64,000 bases of DNA from Diphasiastrum complanatum (Eukaryota; Streptophyta; Lycopodiopsida; Lycopodiales; Lycopodiaceae): NCBI GenBank assembly GCA_029204225.1, contig CM055097.1, positions 50,998,195-51,062,194 on the forward strand. Direction: 5' to 3'. The notes below the pieces were generated by a model. That model ran no database searches, was not told where the DNA came from, and saw only the letters and a program-made list of their open reading frames with translations. This document shows, piece after piece, positions 47,555 through 59,200 of the stretch. Within the stretch, counting starts at the first letter, position 1, and each line of letters opens with the position of its first letter. The position numbers and the translations under genes are program-made.

Positions 47555-47882
47555 CCTTCTCAACGGCCTCGATACAATTGAAATGTGGTAAACCAGCTCC
47601 TTCTAAATCTCTCGCGACATTCTCAGCCACCTCCTTCAATTCAGCACTTTCTGTAATCAAATTCTCATCCTCAGCGCCTGCAGCAGCACCCTTGTTCTGC
47701 GAAGTCAGTGCGAGAGGGGCCGAAGGAAGATCCCAGAGATCGGAATCCTGGAAAGAAAAGTGAGGAGAGCATTGCGAGGAGGAGGAGGAGGGGGGTGGGG
47801 AGCGAACACGAGTAAGCAGTAGCCCAATCTGTGTAGCGCCAGCATCCTTCACAACCAGAGCGATCTGCCAGCGAGCAGCCAT
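47555..47882 (-). CDS. Metallo-hydrolase gene, exon 1
   Basis: The start ATG is at 47882-47880 (MAARWQIALVVKD). A low-complexity Pro/Ser stretch follows, then DSDLWDLPS, a signature shared with plant LACTB2-like proteins, and an Ala/Glu-rich helix ending GLPHFNCIEAVEK. The donor site is AAG|GTGAGA at 47554. The frame is open for 109 codons and ends in phase 0. Its 5' flank carries hairpins and a CT-rich inverted-repeat element (47964-49176). A longer frame past the donor (to 47514) is intron read-through. Confidence 0.8.
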
Positions 47883-47963
47883 CGTTGCTTGACTTCGGCC
47901 TTATTTCGTTTCCTCAGGTAAGAACTTTTCTCGAACCTACCTGGCTTCTCAAGTTATGTAGTT

Positions 47964-48087
47964 GGTAATGGCCATTGGGAGGGCCATTACCATACATAAT
48001 TCGGGACCCGGGGAACGAGTGGCGAAGCCCACGAGCTGCCTCGGACCAAATTATTTGTTGTAATGGTCCGACCAATGGACCATTACC
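47964..48087. repeat. Two 10-bp-stem hairpins upstream of the host gene
   Basis: GGTAATGGCC ... GGCCATTACC (47964-47991) and GTAATGGTCC ... GGACCATTAC (48060-48087) are perfect inverted repeats with 7-8-base loops. They lie 80-205 bp upstream of the start codon of the metallo-hydrolase gene and next to the inverted-repeat element at 48091. Confidence 0.7.
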
Positions 48088-48090
48088 GCA

Positions 48091-49176
48091 CGTAATTGCC
48101 AGTTCGCCTGATTTTTTTTTTTTGTCGTCTCTCCCTATATCTCTTGTCTTTGCACTCTGAGCTCTCTCGCGCTCTCTCTCTCCCTCTCTTTCGCGCTTGC
48201 TCTCTCTCCTCTCCGCTCTCTCTTCTTGTCGACTCTCTCCCTCTCCTCTCCGCTCTCTCCCTCTCTCTGTCGTCTGTAGTACTCTGTACTCTCTCCCTCT
48301 CTGATGTCTGCCCTCTCTGCTCTCCGCTCTCTCTCCCTCTCCCTCTCTCTAATGTCTACACTCTCTCCCTCATCCCTCTCCTCTCTCTCTCTCCCTGCTC
48401 TCCCTCCTCTCTCTCCCTTTGTGTGTTGTCTCTGCTATGTGCTCTCCCTTCTTCCCTCCGTTGTCTCTCTCTTCTCTCTCTCCCCTCCCTCTTATCCCTC
48501 CCTCCTCTGTCTTGTCTGCTCTCCCTCCCTGCGCTCTCTCTCCCCCTCCCTCCCTCCGCTCTCTCCTCTCTTTTCTGTGTGCTCTCCCTCCACTCTCCTC
48601 TCTCTCTCTCTCCTAGTCTCTCTCCCTCCTTCCCTCCGCTCTCTCCTCTCCCCTCCCTCCGCTCTCCTCTCTTCTCTCTCTCCTCTCTCCTCTGTTCTCT
48701 CTCTCCTCTCCCCTCCCTCCACTCTTCTCTCTCTCTCTGGTCTCCCTCCGCTCTCTCCTCTCCCCTCCCTCCGCTCTCTCCTCTCTTCTCTCTCTCCGCT
48801 CTCCCTCTGCTCTCTTCTCTCTCCTCCGCTCTCTCTCTGCTCTCTCCTCTCTCTCTCTCCGCTCTCCCTCCGCTCTCTTCTCTCTCCTCCGCTCTCTCTC
48901 TGCTCTCTCCTCTCTCCTCTTCTCTCTCTCTCTCCGCTCTCCCTCCGCTCTCTCCTCTCTCCCTCCTACTCTCTCGCGTTGTCTCCCTCCGCTCTCTCCT
49001 CCGTCCCTCGCTCTCTCTGCGAGTCTCTCTCTCTCTCCGCTCTCTCTCCTCCGTCCCTCGCTCTCTCTGCGAGTCTCTCTCTCTCGCGCCAGGCAAAATA
49101 ACGTTGTTGGGCCCTATATTATGCACATAATATAGGGCCCAAAATGACCCAAAAATCAGGCGAACGTCAATTACAT
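48091..49176. mobile_element. Inverted-repeat-bounded element with 0.96 kb pyrimidine tract
   Basis: The ends match as inverted repeats (GTTCGCCTGATTTTT with TAATTG outside it; 48091-48116 and 49151-49176). Between them nearly all of 48120-49085 is C and T on the plus strand, built from CTCTCTCCCTC-like units with repeats of 60-100 bp. A near-perfect palindrome with 17-bp arms and a 2-base loop (TTGGGCCCTATATTATG and its complement, 49107-49142) lies beside the right end. The frames of more than 250 codons here are only the low-complexity tract. It could be a MITE that carried or expanded a pyrimidine satellite. It sits just upstream of the host gene. Confidence 0.65.
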
Positions 49177-49189
49177 ACGTAGAGGAGGT

Positions 49190-49708
49190 GTGCTACACCC
49201 TCTTGCAAGATGACGTGCGAGGCGTTGAATCTATCCACAAGGCTATAGTCACTATAGATGAAGTAGCATCTGGAAATGGATAGTCCAGATGAAATCTGGT
49301 TGCAAGCTTGTATTATGGCTTAGAATCTGCCTATTCTTAATCAATCGGATAATGTCGTGTGTCCGATATCACTGCTCGAAAATGCAATGATACCAATTAC
49401 GTTTGTAAATCCAAGGTAGTTGTGAGACAAGAGAGACTAACGACCAGATAACGACGACGAGACAAGGACAACTCATTATATCTTTAGAATATGCACATTA
49501 TTATGATTCATACGTAATGGATACCTCTTGTCGGAAAGTGGTGTGTAGAAGATAGGTCTAGCTCGAAAAGAAACGAATGAAAATAATTTGTGTGTCTAGA
49601 AAGAAAACTTTTCGTGCATGGCGAAATAAACTATCTTTCTCTTTCACAATGCATGACTACGCCTATCAATTTCAAACAAAACAATAGTAATAGAAATCAC
49701 GTTTGAAC
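49190..49708. other. Sequence left of the minus-strand copia, unassigned
   Basis: No domain could be recognised. It may hold the decayed 3' end and LTR of the copia element, but no TG...CA boundary or repeat supports this. Confidence 0.4.
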
Positions 49709-52700
49709 TTATAGGAAGAATGTAAATCCATAAGTAGATTTATGAGTGTCTACATCTCTTGCCCAACTCGCATCTGTGTAACCAGTGAGGAAATTGAGTT
49801 TGTCGTTGCCGACTGTTCCATAACAAATGCAAAAGTCCATAGTAGCTCGAAGATATCTCATGAGTCTGATAAGAGCCTTCCAATGTGTTATACCATAATT
49901 AGTCATAAACTAACTGAGAGAGCTGACTGCAAAAGCTATGTCTGGCCTGGTACAGATCATGGCGTACATAAGAGATCTTATAATAGAATGGTAAGGATAC
50001 TTACGCATCTACTACTTCCTATAAATTGTTTGGGGACACTGGTCCTTTGACAATTTGAGTCCTGGTTCCATTGGTGAGAGAGCTAACTTGCAATTGATCA
50101 GATTATATCTGACTAAAATGTTGTAGATGTACCTTTGTTGTGTAATGTAGATCAACTTCTGTTTTTAGTCTTTGTGGATTTGTATACCAAGGCAGTAATG
50201 AGGTTTGCCCAAATCGGTCATGTCGAATTCGGAAGATAGCATTGTCTTCTCCTCTTTTATCAGATCAACCTGTTGTTGAAAAGCAATGTATCATCCACGT
50301 ATAATTTGACAATGATAAAAGACTATTGCACTGCTTTGAAGTAAACGTTTGAATCTAAAGAGCTAGATGTGTAGCCATGATCAATAAGAAAAGTATTGAT
50401 CCTTTGAAACCATGCTCGAGCATATTTCTTCAAGCCATGAAGTGCCTTATGGAGTTTACACACATGATTGCGTTTACCCTCGATAATATAACCTTCGGGT
50501 TGCACCATGTAAATGTCTTCTTCGATAACTCCATTGAGATATGTTGTTTGTACATCCATTTGATGTATTTTCAAATCTGTTGTAGCGGCAAATGATAGCA
50601 AAAGTCGAATAGAAGAATGCTTGACTACTCGACTAAAGGTCTAAGTGTAATCGACATTGTATACTTGAGAAAATCCTCTAGCGACAAGTCGTGCCTTTTC
50701 CCTGTTGATGTTTCCATCTGCGTTGTACTTGACTTTGAAAATCTGCAATCAACTACGTTTCTGCTAGCGAAATTCGACAATCGTCCATGTCTGATTCTTG
50801 ATAAGAGATGAATATTCTTTATTCATAGATTTGAGTCAGACTGACAAAGTGCCTCTTGGACAGACGTCGGTTCATGAACAAGATAGACTGCAGACTCGTC
50901 GATATACTGGTTAGGTGGTCTGCTAGTCCTTGAAGATCTTTTGGATAATAGAGGAAGTTGATCGTTTCGATCATACTGTAGTTGCTGGACTGCATCATCT
51001 TCTTCTGATTTGTCGTTGATTCGCTGTTTGTCGGAAGTAGAAGAGCTTGGACCTTCAATAGGAATAGTCGTCTGCGGAACTGGACAGTTCAAGCGTCAGG
51101 AGAATCTGACATATCGACTACATGGGAATTGCCCTTTCCTTTGAGGTCTTGAAACTGATCTTCGATGAAGATGACATCCTGACTATGAATATCTTCGACT
51201 AGATGGGATCGGTGTAGCTGATGAAAACACATTTGATAATCTGGAAGTCGAGCTTCTTCATGAGATCACGAGGTATCTACGCAAAAGCAGTACGTCCAAA
51301 AACTCGTAAGTTTGATAAAGAAGGTTTGGTACCTGTCCAAACTTCGAATGGTGTTTTGTCTGAGAGGCCTTTAATATAACATCTGTTCTGAATATAGGTT
51401 GTTGTTGAAACAGCTTTAGCCCAAAAGCACTTCGGAAGTGTCGCATGTGATAACATGCACTTTGTCGATTCGACTAAGGTTCTGTTCTTTCTCTCAGCAA
51501 GACCATTTGATTGAGGCAAATAGGAAGTGATGTATTGTTGCTCAATGCCGTTGTTAAGGCAGTAGTCCTTGAATTCGTTGGAGATGTACTCTCCCTCATT
51601 ATCTGACCTCAGTGCTTTGATTCATTTACCAGTTTGATTCTCAGCATGCTCTTTGAATTGTCTGAATTTGATGAAAGCCTCTGATTTCTGTTTGATGAAA
51701 TAAACAACTGTTCTTCTGAAGAATTCGTCAATAAAGATAATGAAGTACTTTGCATCTAGCAATGAAGGAGTTTGCATAGGTCCACAAATATATGTATGAA
51801 CAACATCTAACAGATCTTTTGTTGCATGCACATGGTTTGATCTAAAAGGAATCCTAGCTTGTTTTCCAAAGATGCAGCTATGATAGACAGGGAGATCAAC
51901 CTTACCAGAAGGATAGTCAAGATCAAGGACCATGGATTGTCTGGACATGTTCAAAATAGATGTATGATTCACATGTCCTAAGCGATGATGCCATAATAAT
52001 GCTTTATTGACTAGAACAGAGATTTTCAAGGCTTGACTAGACTCAGAATAACAGTGTGTCAATCTATATAAGTAACCATGTCTCTTGCCGAGTGCAAGGA
52101 TCTTATCACTCCTATCAATAATTTTGCATTGATTAGATTCGAATTCTACTTATGACCTATATCTGTAATTCTACTTACTTTGGTAGTAATTTGAATTGAT
52201 CATGTTGGAATTGTAATCTTACAGTACCTTCACCTTCAATGGTGTGAGTACTATTGTCACCAAGATGAACAAATTTCTTCGTGCTGTAAAGCGTGTAGGA
52301 GTTGAAGATCTCACGTTGATTGGTCATGTGTTGAGTTGCTCAAGAATCGAGAAACCATGAATCATCAAAAAATGTGCCTTGATCTTTGACCATGAATGCG
52401 CCTTCGTCCACTTCGACCTGGGGAGATGATGAAACTGTGTTTGCTTGTTGATCAGGTTGCTTGGCTGCGTTCTTCGCTTGGAGAATTCGGCAATCCTTGA
52501 TCTCATGGTTATTGCGCTTGCAACCTGCAGAACATCTTTTTCTTCGACTGTGGATTCGATGATTGTTCTTGACCTTGAGTCAGCTTTTGATTCGCATTGC
52601 AGCCTTCTTGGAGATTTTCTACTTCTGTCGTTTAGAGCCTTTGTTGACATATAGAGCCTGAGAGGAGGAAGTAGACAAAGTGTCTTGACTTCTTCTATTG

Positions 52701-53247
52701 TCTTCTTGTAGCAACATAGTGATAACTCTAGTAAGAGTTAAATCTGAGTGTGTCGATATGATCATCACCCAGTTCTCATATGTAGAGGGCAAGCTTGAAA
52801 GCAATGTCATAATTGTGTCTTGATCATCTATGACTGATCCGACAGCGGCCACCTGTTGCAAGAGATTCTTAAACTGGTTAATGTGACTCTAAGAGAATCA
52901 CCAGTAGACATTTCGAATGTGAAGAATTTCCTTCGTAAATGTAACTTAGTAGTTACGTCCCTCACGTCATATAGTGAGTTCAGGATATCCCAAACATCTC
53001 TTGACGTTTTAGCTTCAGCTATGTGTCCAATATGTGTATCTGATATATTGAGGATAATAAGTGCGAAAGCTTTACCGTCCTTCGATTTCCACTTTGAGTC
53101 GCCGTCTTCAGGTTTTACTTCTGTACCTGTAACAACACCCCATAATTCGCTAGCGATTAACAAAGTCATCATCTTAAATTTTCACAAATAATAATTGGAT
53201 CCATTCAGCCTGTCCGTGATAAGATCGGCTTTACTTTGAGAATCCAT
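49709..53247 (-). pseudogene. Ty1/copia polyprotein, decayed, minus strand
   Basis: Reading from 53247: MDSQSKADLITDRLNGSNYY (gag start), LLIASELWGVV, a Cys-His knuckle region near 52540 (CSAGCKRNNHEIKDC), the protease region near 52350, GAG-pre-integrase LLWHHRLGHVNHTSIL (about 51990), integrase GPMQTPSLLDAKYF and SNGLAERKNRTLVES, RT HQMDVQTTYLNGVIEED and YVDD (about 50295), and RNase H YTDASWARDVDTHKSTYGF near 49740. Domain order gag-PR-INT-RT-RH is that of copia. Many stops and shifts make it inactive. No LTR is visible: the 5' side runs into a TA microsatellite at 53291. It is of the same family as the 33390 fragment. Confidence 0.9.
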
Positions 53248-53287
53248 CTGGAACTTAGTCTGTTGATTATTATGATGACGCTAAGCG

Positions 53288-53290
<3 letters not shown>

Positions 53291-53373
<83 letters not shown>
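53291..53373. repeat. (TA)n microsatellite
   Basis: About 40 TA units without interruption. It ends exactly at a Helitron-like terminus (CTAG, 53374-53377). Confidence 0.95.
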
Positions 53374-53374
<1 letters not shown>

Positions 53375-53637
53375 TAGTGGGTATGCCCGTCGTTGACGCG
53401 ATCTGGATGACGGTCGATGATTTGGATGGCGGCCAATGGTTTAGGAGAAAAGTCGATGGTCGTTGGCTGATGTATGTGTGTGTATGTACGTGAGTGCATG
53501 TGTTTATGTATGTATGTGTGTGCATGTGTATATGTATGTGTACGGATTTGTGTGTATGAGTGTGTGTGTGTGTATCTGTGCGTGTGGATTTGTGTCCGAT
53601 GGTGTGTGTGATTTATGTGGCCAATGGTGTGTGTGTG

Positions 53638-53675
<38 letters not shown>

Positions 53676-53960
53676 TTGTGTGTGATTTGTGCATGTGTGT
53701 ATGAGTGTGCATGTGCAGACATTGATTTCTCAAAAACTCGATATCTTTACAATTTTCTGGACTACTTTTAGTGTTCTTGGCTTGAATGCACATTTCTCTA
53801 TGCATATTGAACTACTTGGAGCCCGGTTTGTTGATGCGGATTTGTCTTGACGTGCGACACTGGATAGAACAAACGGCATGCAAGAAGGAACCCATTCGGC
53901 GATATTGGATCACTTCTCAAAAATGCCAAAAAGTAGTCCATTTATTGTGCCCTAGTGGCA
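53374..53960 (-). mobile_element. Helitron-like 3' end 1 with GT-rich subterminal region
   Basis: On the minus strand the sequence ends with a small hairpin (GCGTC-AAC-GACGGGC region, 53385-53400), ten bases, then CTAG followed by T. A hairpin shortly before CTRR with a following T is the mark of Helitron 3' ends. The part 53455-53960 has GT-rich repeats (TATGTACGTGAGTGCATGTG) and then a stretch (GGATCACTTCTCAAAAATGCC) that is homologous to 62700-62925. The length of the element and its 5' TC end are unknown. Confidence 0.65.
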
Positions 53961-55340
53961 TTCCTACCAGCACGAAGGGCGTCTTCAAACATATGACGTC
54001 GAAATTGAGTAACAATTCGTCTAGTGGGTTCATGTTGAGCCCACGAACCTCTAGACACCTATCTTCTGAAGTTCTGACTATTTTTTACTGAATCTGACCA
54101 ATTTCTAGCTCGACGGGCCTAGAATCCCAGGACTGCTTTCTAGTTCGGATGCACGTTTTGCTATGAATATTGAACCATTTGGAGGCTGGTTTAGTCCTAT
54201 GGGTTCGTCTCGGCCAAAAATCGTTTGTCTTGCATGAAGTAACCCAACAGAGGGAGCTCAAACAAGAGTTCAAGAGGACAAATCAAGAAACTATACGATT
54301 GTCTCTCAAGCCCATCAATGGCTTCAATGGAATCAATTTTGAGAAGCAACAGTTACCATGCAAAGCTTGCATGCAATTGCCGAAAAGATACAATAGAGGG
54401 TTAGGGTTTGTAGGATTTTTGATTAGGGGTCTTGGATTAGGATTTTTGAATTTGTAGGAGGCCGATCCAGTTGATATTGAATGGCATTTGACCACATGTC
54501 TTCTGTATGAACGAACTCTACAAGTGTACAATACTTAGTGAACATGTTGATACAGTCTGTTTGGCCCAAAAAGGTCACAAGACTATTTCGCGATAGTGCT
54601 CATTTGAAGAAGAAAATGAGTTGTTTTGGTGAGTGTTGGCTCATCAGTGGCAGGGCAGGGACAACTTATACAATCAAAATATCATCCTTAACAGTTTAGT
54701 GTAAAGAATTTCACAAAGCTAATTCAACATATATGGTGGAAAGAAATATAATCATGTACAAAAAGTTCATATATGTGTATGCTATTGCTTTCAACTTTAA
54801 GCTTTTGAAGAGTAAACGAATGTGCGTACCATCTCAAAGTTGTGTTTGTTGCTCCATTGTTTGCAACCTCAGCTTCAACTCACTATTTTCACTTGTGAGT
54901 CTCGTTGAATCTCTCTACAAAAGTCATGTGAGGTAATTGAGGTACACCAAGGAGTATGAATGAAATAGAAAGTCAAAGCAAACCAGGCGTTCGAGCCAGC
55001 AAATTGAAATAGACACTCACCTACAACATTAAGTTAGCTGAGCGAATAGATTAGTAGGGATCAGACAGATAGGAAGGTCAACATTCGAATCACCAATATG
55101 TGTAGCAGCAGCGCACTCAGGTGCTTCAATGAGAAATCATTCTTCTTTCTGTCATTTATTCACCACAGCAGACCACGGCCAGGATCCACAATGGATTTGA
55201 TAGTGCAACAGATCAGCCGCCCCACTTCTGAAGTTTCTTCAATTCTGTATTGAATGCAAAAGGCTCCAAATAGTCATTCATGACTACCAAATGCCTTTGC
55301 CACTCACAAACATCTTTGTTTCCATGAAGGATTTACACTG
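53961..55340. other. No recognised gene
   Basis: Probably contains more of the Helitron-like element. Short frames (54085-54273, 54170-54457) lack motifs. Confidence 0.4.
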
Positions 55341-55350
55341 AAGTAAATCT

Positions 55351-55720
55351 TGTCGCCCATCCTAAACCCTATATACCCATCCTCTGTCACGAAGATACAC
55401 TAAACAGGATTAGGATGGGCGACAAAGGGTTTGTAATCTGTATGTTCAGAAGATCTTGAAGCAGGCCATTCGAGATCAATGTCGACCAAAACAAAACAGG
55501 ATTAGGATGGCGACAGAGGGTTTGCAATCTTGCTACCCATAGATACCATTGTTGGGTGGCTATATAGGGTTTAGGATGGGCGACAAAGGGTTTGTAGTCC
55601 CTCTGTTCAAAAGTTCGTAGGCCATTCAAGAGCAGTGTTTCCTCGCCTTTCTCAAACATAAAACAAAAGAGAATAATAGCAAAATAAAAGAAACACTCCT
55701 TTGTCACCCATCCTAAACTC
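55351..55720. repeat. Repeats of a GGATGGGCGACAAAGGGTTT unit
   Basis: Direct copies at about 55412, 55503 and 55572 (spacing 91 and 69 bp), each followed by TTTG(T/C)A and a GGCCATTC-containing part; inverted short copies at about 55351 and 55700 (CGCCCATCCTAAA, CACCCATCCTAAA). Confidence 0.7.
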
Positions 55721-55861
55721 TTCCTCACGATTCAGAGAGAGAGACGTGTCTGCCTGCCTACCCCTTGCGACTGCCAAAGTCCGAGGGAAGGGAGCGAGGG
55801 ATGGAGCAGGCAGGGAGAGAAGGGAGGGAGGGAGGGAGTATGTGTGTATATATATACATAC

Positions 55862-55893
<32 letters not shown>

Positions 55894-56247
55894 CATAGGT
55901 CCCGCGGTACTGGGTACCGCGGGACCGTACTGGTACCGCGGTACCATGATGGTACTGCGGTACCACAATATAATAATATTTTTATTATTTAATATAAAAA
56001 AAAAAAAATTACCTACACCTACCCGCCCCCCTCGCATTTCAGCTCAAATTTTTTTGCGCCCTCCTCCGCCCTACCATCGCTGTTGTTTTTGCCTACCTGC
56101 CTTCTGATTCCTTGCGTCGCCCTTCGCCCATGCAACGCCTTGCCTTGCATCTGACTTGCTTCGTCCTGCCTTCGCCCATTTTCAGCGTCTCTCCAACAGT
56201 GAACCCTGCTGTTTTTTTCCAGCAATCCATCCCTCATTTCATCTGCA

Positions 56248-59200
56248 ATGGTGCAATCCGAACTTTTTGGTCTGTGGGACGAGGTAGACATTGTCAGGCG
56301 GGTTGCCGACAAGGCCAACAAGACCAGTCAGAAGATCGTGCGCTGCCGATACTGTCTCGTCGAGTTTGCTGCATCCCTCACTCGCCTTAAAGGCCATCTG
56401 CTCGGTGCACGCGCCAAAAATGGTGCCACCTTGAATGCTGCCCCTTGTGGCAGCATGACCGTCCCCGACAGACAGCGACTACTGGACACCTACGGGCCGC
56501 GGCTCGTGGCAGGGGAGAACACCATTTCGGAGGGCATTCTCCGATTTTGCACCGCTCCTTATGTGGCTGACCCAGAGTTGTTGCCTGCTTGGCTGACACG
56601 CACGAGGAGAGGGAGTGCATCCTCCTCCGGTCCCTTGGCCCCTCAGACAGTTCTGTCTCACGCACCCCCATCTGCTCAGATTCCGGTGGATCCCGTCCCA
56701 TCGCGTCCGCCAGTTGCCACTGCGGTTCCACCACCACCCACTGTTGCTCGCACTCCACCAGTCTACGACTTTCTCATGGACTCTCCGCCACCCGAGCAGG
56801 CCCATGATGCTACTGGACGGGCCTTCGAGGATGTGGAAGAGATCCCTTCTTCCTTCCCTTCCCATCTGGATGACCTCCTCAGCCAGCAGTTCGTGGCATT
56901 GTCCGTCACCACCGTGACGACATGCTGTGGGCCTATGGCTAGGATGGAAGACCTGATGACATCAAACATGAACTCTGCAGATATGACTCTCCCCCCCCTA
57001 CTGCAATCCACTGCCCTCAGAAACTGTGTGCCCATGCAGCTGGAGACCAGTATGTTGAGGATCGGCCTCCTCCTGACATCAGTCCAGCCAACCGTGACAA
57101 GAATGGACGATGACGCGACAGGCTGGGCACTGGTGGATGCATCGGCTGTAGACGTGGAATGGGGAGAGTGGGATGCACTGGCAGGGATGGGTGCAGCAGC
57201 ATAGGTGGGGTGCACTGGTGGAGGGGCAACATCTGCCATGGGATACCTGCATTCAGATGGGTGTACTGCTAGAGGCCGAGTTCCCTCATATTGTTCATAC
57301 CCCCTGTGCAGCCCACGGCATAGACCTTCTGATGGGGGACATTGGAGCACTTCCTTGGGTTAGAGCCATCGTCCGGGAAGCCCTCTTTCTGGTGACTGAG
57401 ACGTGTTCTTGCCATGTTCCGGGTGTTCAGCCATCTGGACCTCCGTAAACCAGCCCCCATGCGCTTTGCATTTGACTTGGTGGTCATCGACCATTTGATC
57501 AGGTGCAGGGCCCAGCTTCTACAGATGGTTGCCAGTGATCTTTGGGGTGCCAATACATTTCCGCACACTGAGGATGGGGAGCACTTTTCTTTCACGGTGA
57601 GGGGGAACCAGTTCTGGAGGGATGCACAGACATTGTCAGGACTGCTTCAACCACTCTACATTGTGCTCCGCATGGCTGACAGTGAGAGGTCGACACTTGG
57701 ACTGGTGTATGAGCTCATGGACCGGATTGGACAGTTCCTGCAGCTGCCCATCTTGTAGCCAGAGAGGTAAGCGGTACAGTGTTGCAATTGACCTTTATCT
57801 TTTCAGTACTTGCTAGTTTGTTTTTCTGTCAATGTTAAACTTTTTCGTAATGCCCTAAACCACATGCCCCTCACCTGCAAGATGATAGAGTTGAAGTTCA
57901 TATGGGAGACATGGTGGAACTACTTCCACAGGAGTATCCACAGCGTCGCACGCATGCTGCATCCCCTCTTCCTCTCTCCGACAGAGATCGCAGACAGGGA
58001 GCTCGAGGCCGATTGGCTTCAATACATTCACAAGGTGGGTCCGCACATAGGTTTGGATCCTATCAGGCTCATGGAGGAGCTCGCTGCATTTCGTTTCGGC
58101 ATGGGCACATTCGGCCACCCGGCTGCCTAGGATCCAAAGAGGAGGCAGCTACCCATTACCTGGTGGACCATGTTCGGTAGCACATACCCATCTATACAGC
58201 GTCTTGCACTACATGTCCTTTCTCAGGTATGCATCTCATTTTATCCTCCATTTTTGTGTTTCGTTGAAGTTCCACCTCTGCCACAATGTGATGAAGTATT
58301 TCAATGCACGCACCACAGGACTGTGCTGCCTCCGTGTGTGAGCGTAATTGGAGCACATGGGCACTCATTCACACGAGGAGAAGAAACCGGTTGTCAGTGA
58401 GTCAGTTGGAGCGGTTGGTGTTCTGTAGCACCAACGCACGTCTCGCCAGGAGGCTTCCGACCATTACGAGCGCATTGCAGGTGATAAGCTAATCTTTCAT
58501 AGCATGTTGGTTGACTCTTGGTATGTTGGTTTCATTTCTTGATAAACTTGTCTCTCTGACATGCAAATTTTAAACCTTGCAGATGAAAATATCAGATTTG
58601 GAGCGCCAGGTTGACTTGCCTACGGACAGCACCCATCCCATGCCTGCAGATGACCTAGGCACACAATTGATGGCAGAGAGAGAGAAGGAGCTTGCCGAGA
58701 TGAGAGAGAGAGAGAGCTTGGGCTTGAGCACAGAGAGCCCCCATTGTATGAGGCAGATCAGCCAGTGTCAGAGGATGAGCATGATGAGGATGAGCCCATT
58801 CGGGTTGTGTTTGCCAGACTAGAGAGGGATGAGGCAGATGATACAGGGCACACGCCATGGGCAGGGGTCACAGGTGCATCACGTGGCAGAGGTGGGACAC
58901 ATGGCACAAGTTATACCGGCAGACAAGCAGGGCACACAAGGGGGGACAGTGGCATACCTACCTATGTCGACATGATGGAGGAGGCTCTTGATAGAGGGCA
59001 GAGTGGTTTAGATGCCGGTCCCGCAGATGTTTGGATGTGTGCAACACAGAGTCATGGCCGTTACTACGACAACACACTAGAGGAGGCACCTGATGACTTT
59101 CATTGCACAGATTGGGAGGCCATGCAGGGTCTATAGGGTGCACATGATGAGGCACGAGATGAGGCTTGGGTTGATTCAGGGGTTGGTGTAGAGGATGATT

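Larger units (their letters stand above)
29652..47882 (-). other. Host gene: LACTB2-like metallo-beta-lactamase hydrolase, five 5' exons seen
   Basis: Five exons on the minus strand give one continuous reading frame: 47882-47555, 38123-37979, 37564-37413, 37175-36987, 29730-29652. All introns have GT/AG ends and phases agree (0, 1, 0, 0). The product begins with a Nudix-like/variable N-terminal part and enters the metallo-beta-lactamase fold, reaching HHHVDH, which binds the catalytic metals. Relatives are plant metallo-hydrolases similar to animal LACTB2, a single-strand-specific endoribonuclease. The C-terminal half of the fold is not found to the left, so it lies outside the window or is lost. 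Introns 1 (9.4 kb) and 4 (7.3 kb) are filled with transposons; introns 2 and 3 are 414 and 237 bp. Apart from the missing end no damage is seen. Confidence 0.82.

Noticed and set aside
48096-49130. Plus-strand frame of 344 codons and minus-strand frame of 256 codons
   Set aside because: They are translations of a nearly pure C/T tract (Ser/Leu/Pro or Arg/Glu only); no start context, domain or conservation is visible.
53236-53805. Frames of Ile-Tyr and His-Thr repeats
   Set aside because: They come from the TA and TG microsatellites.
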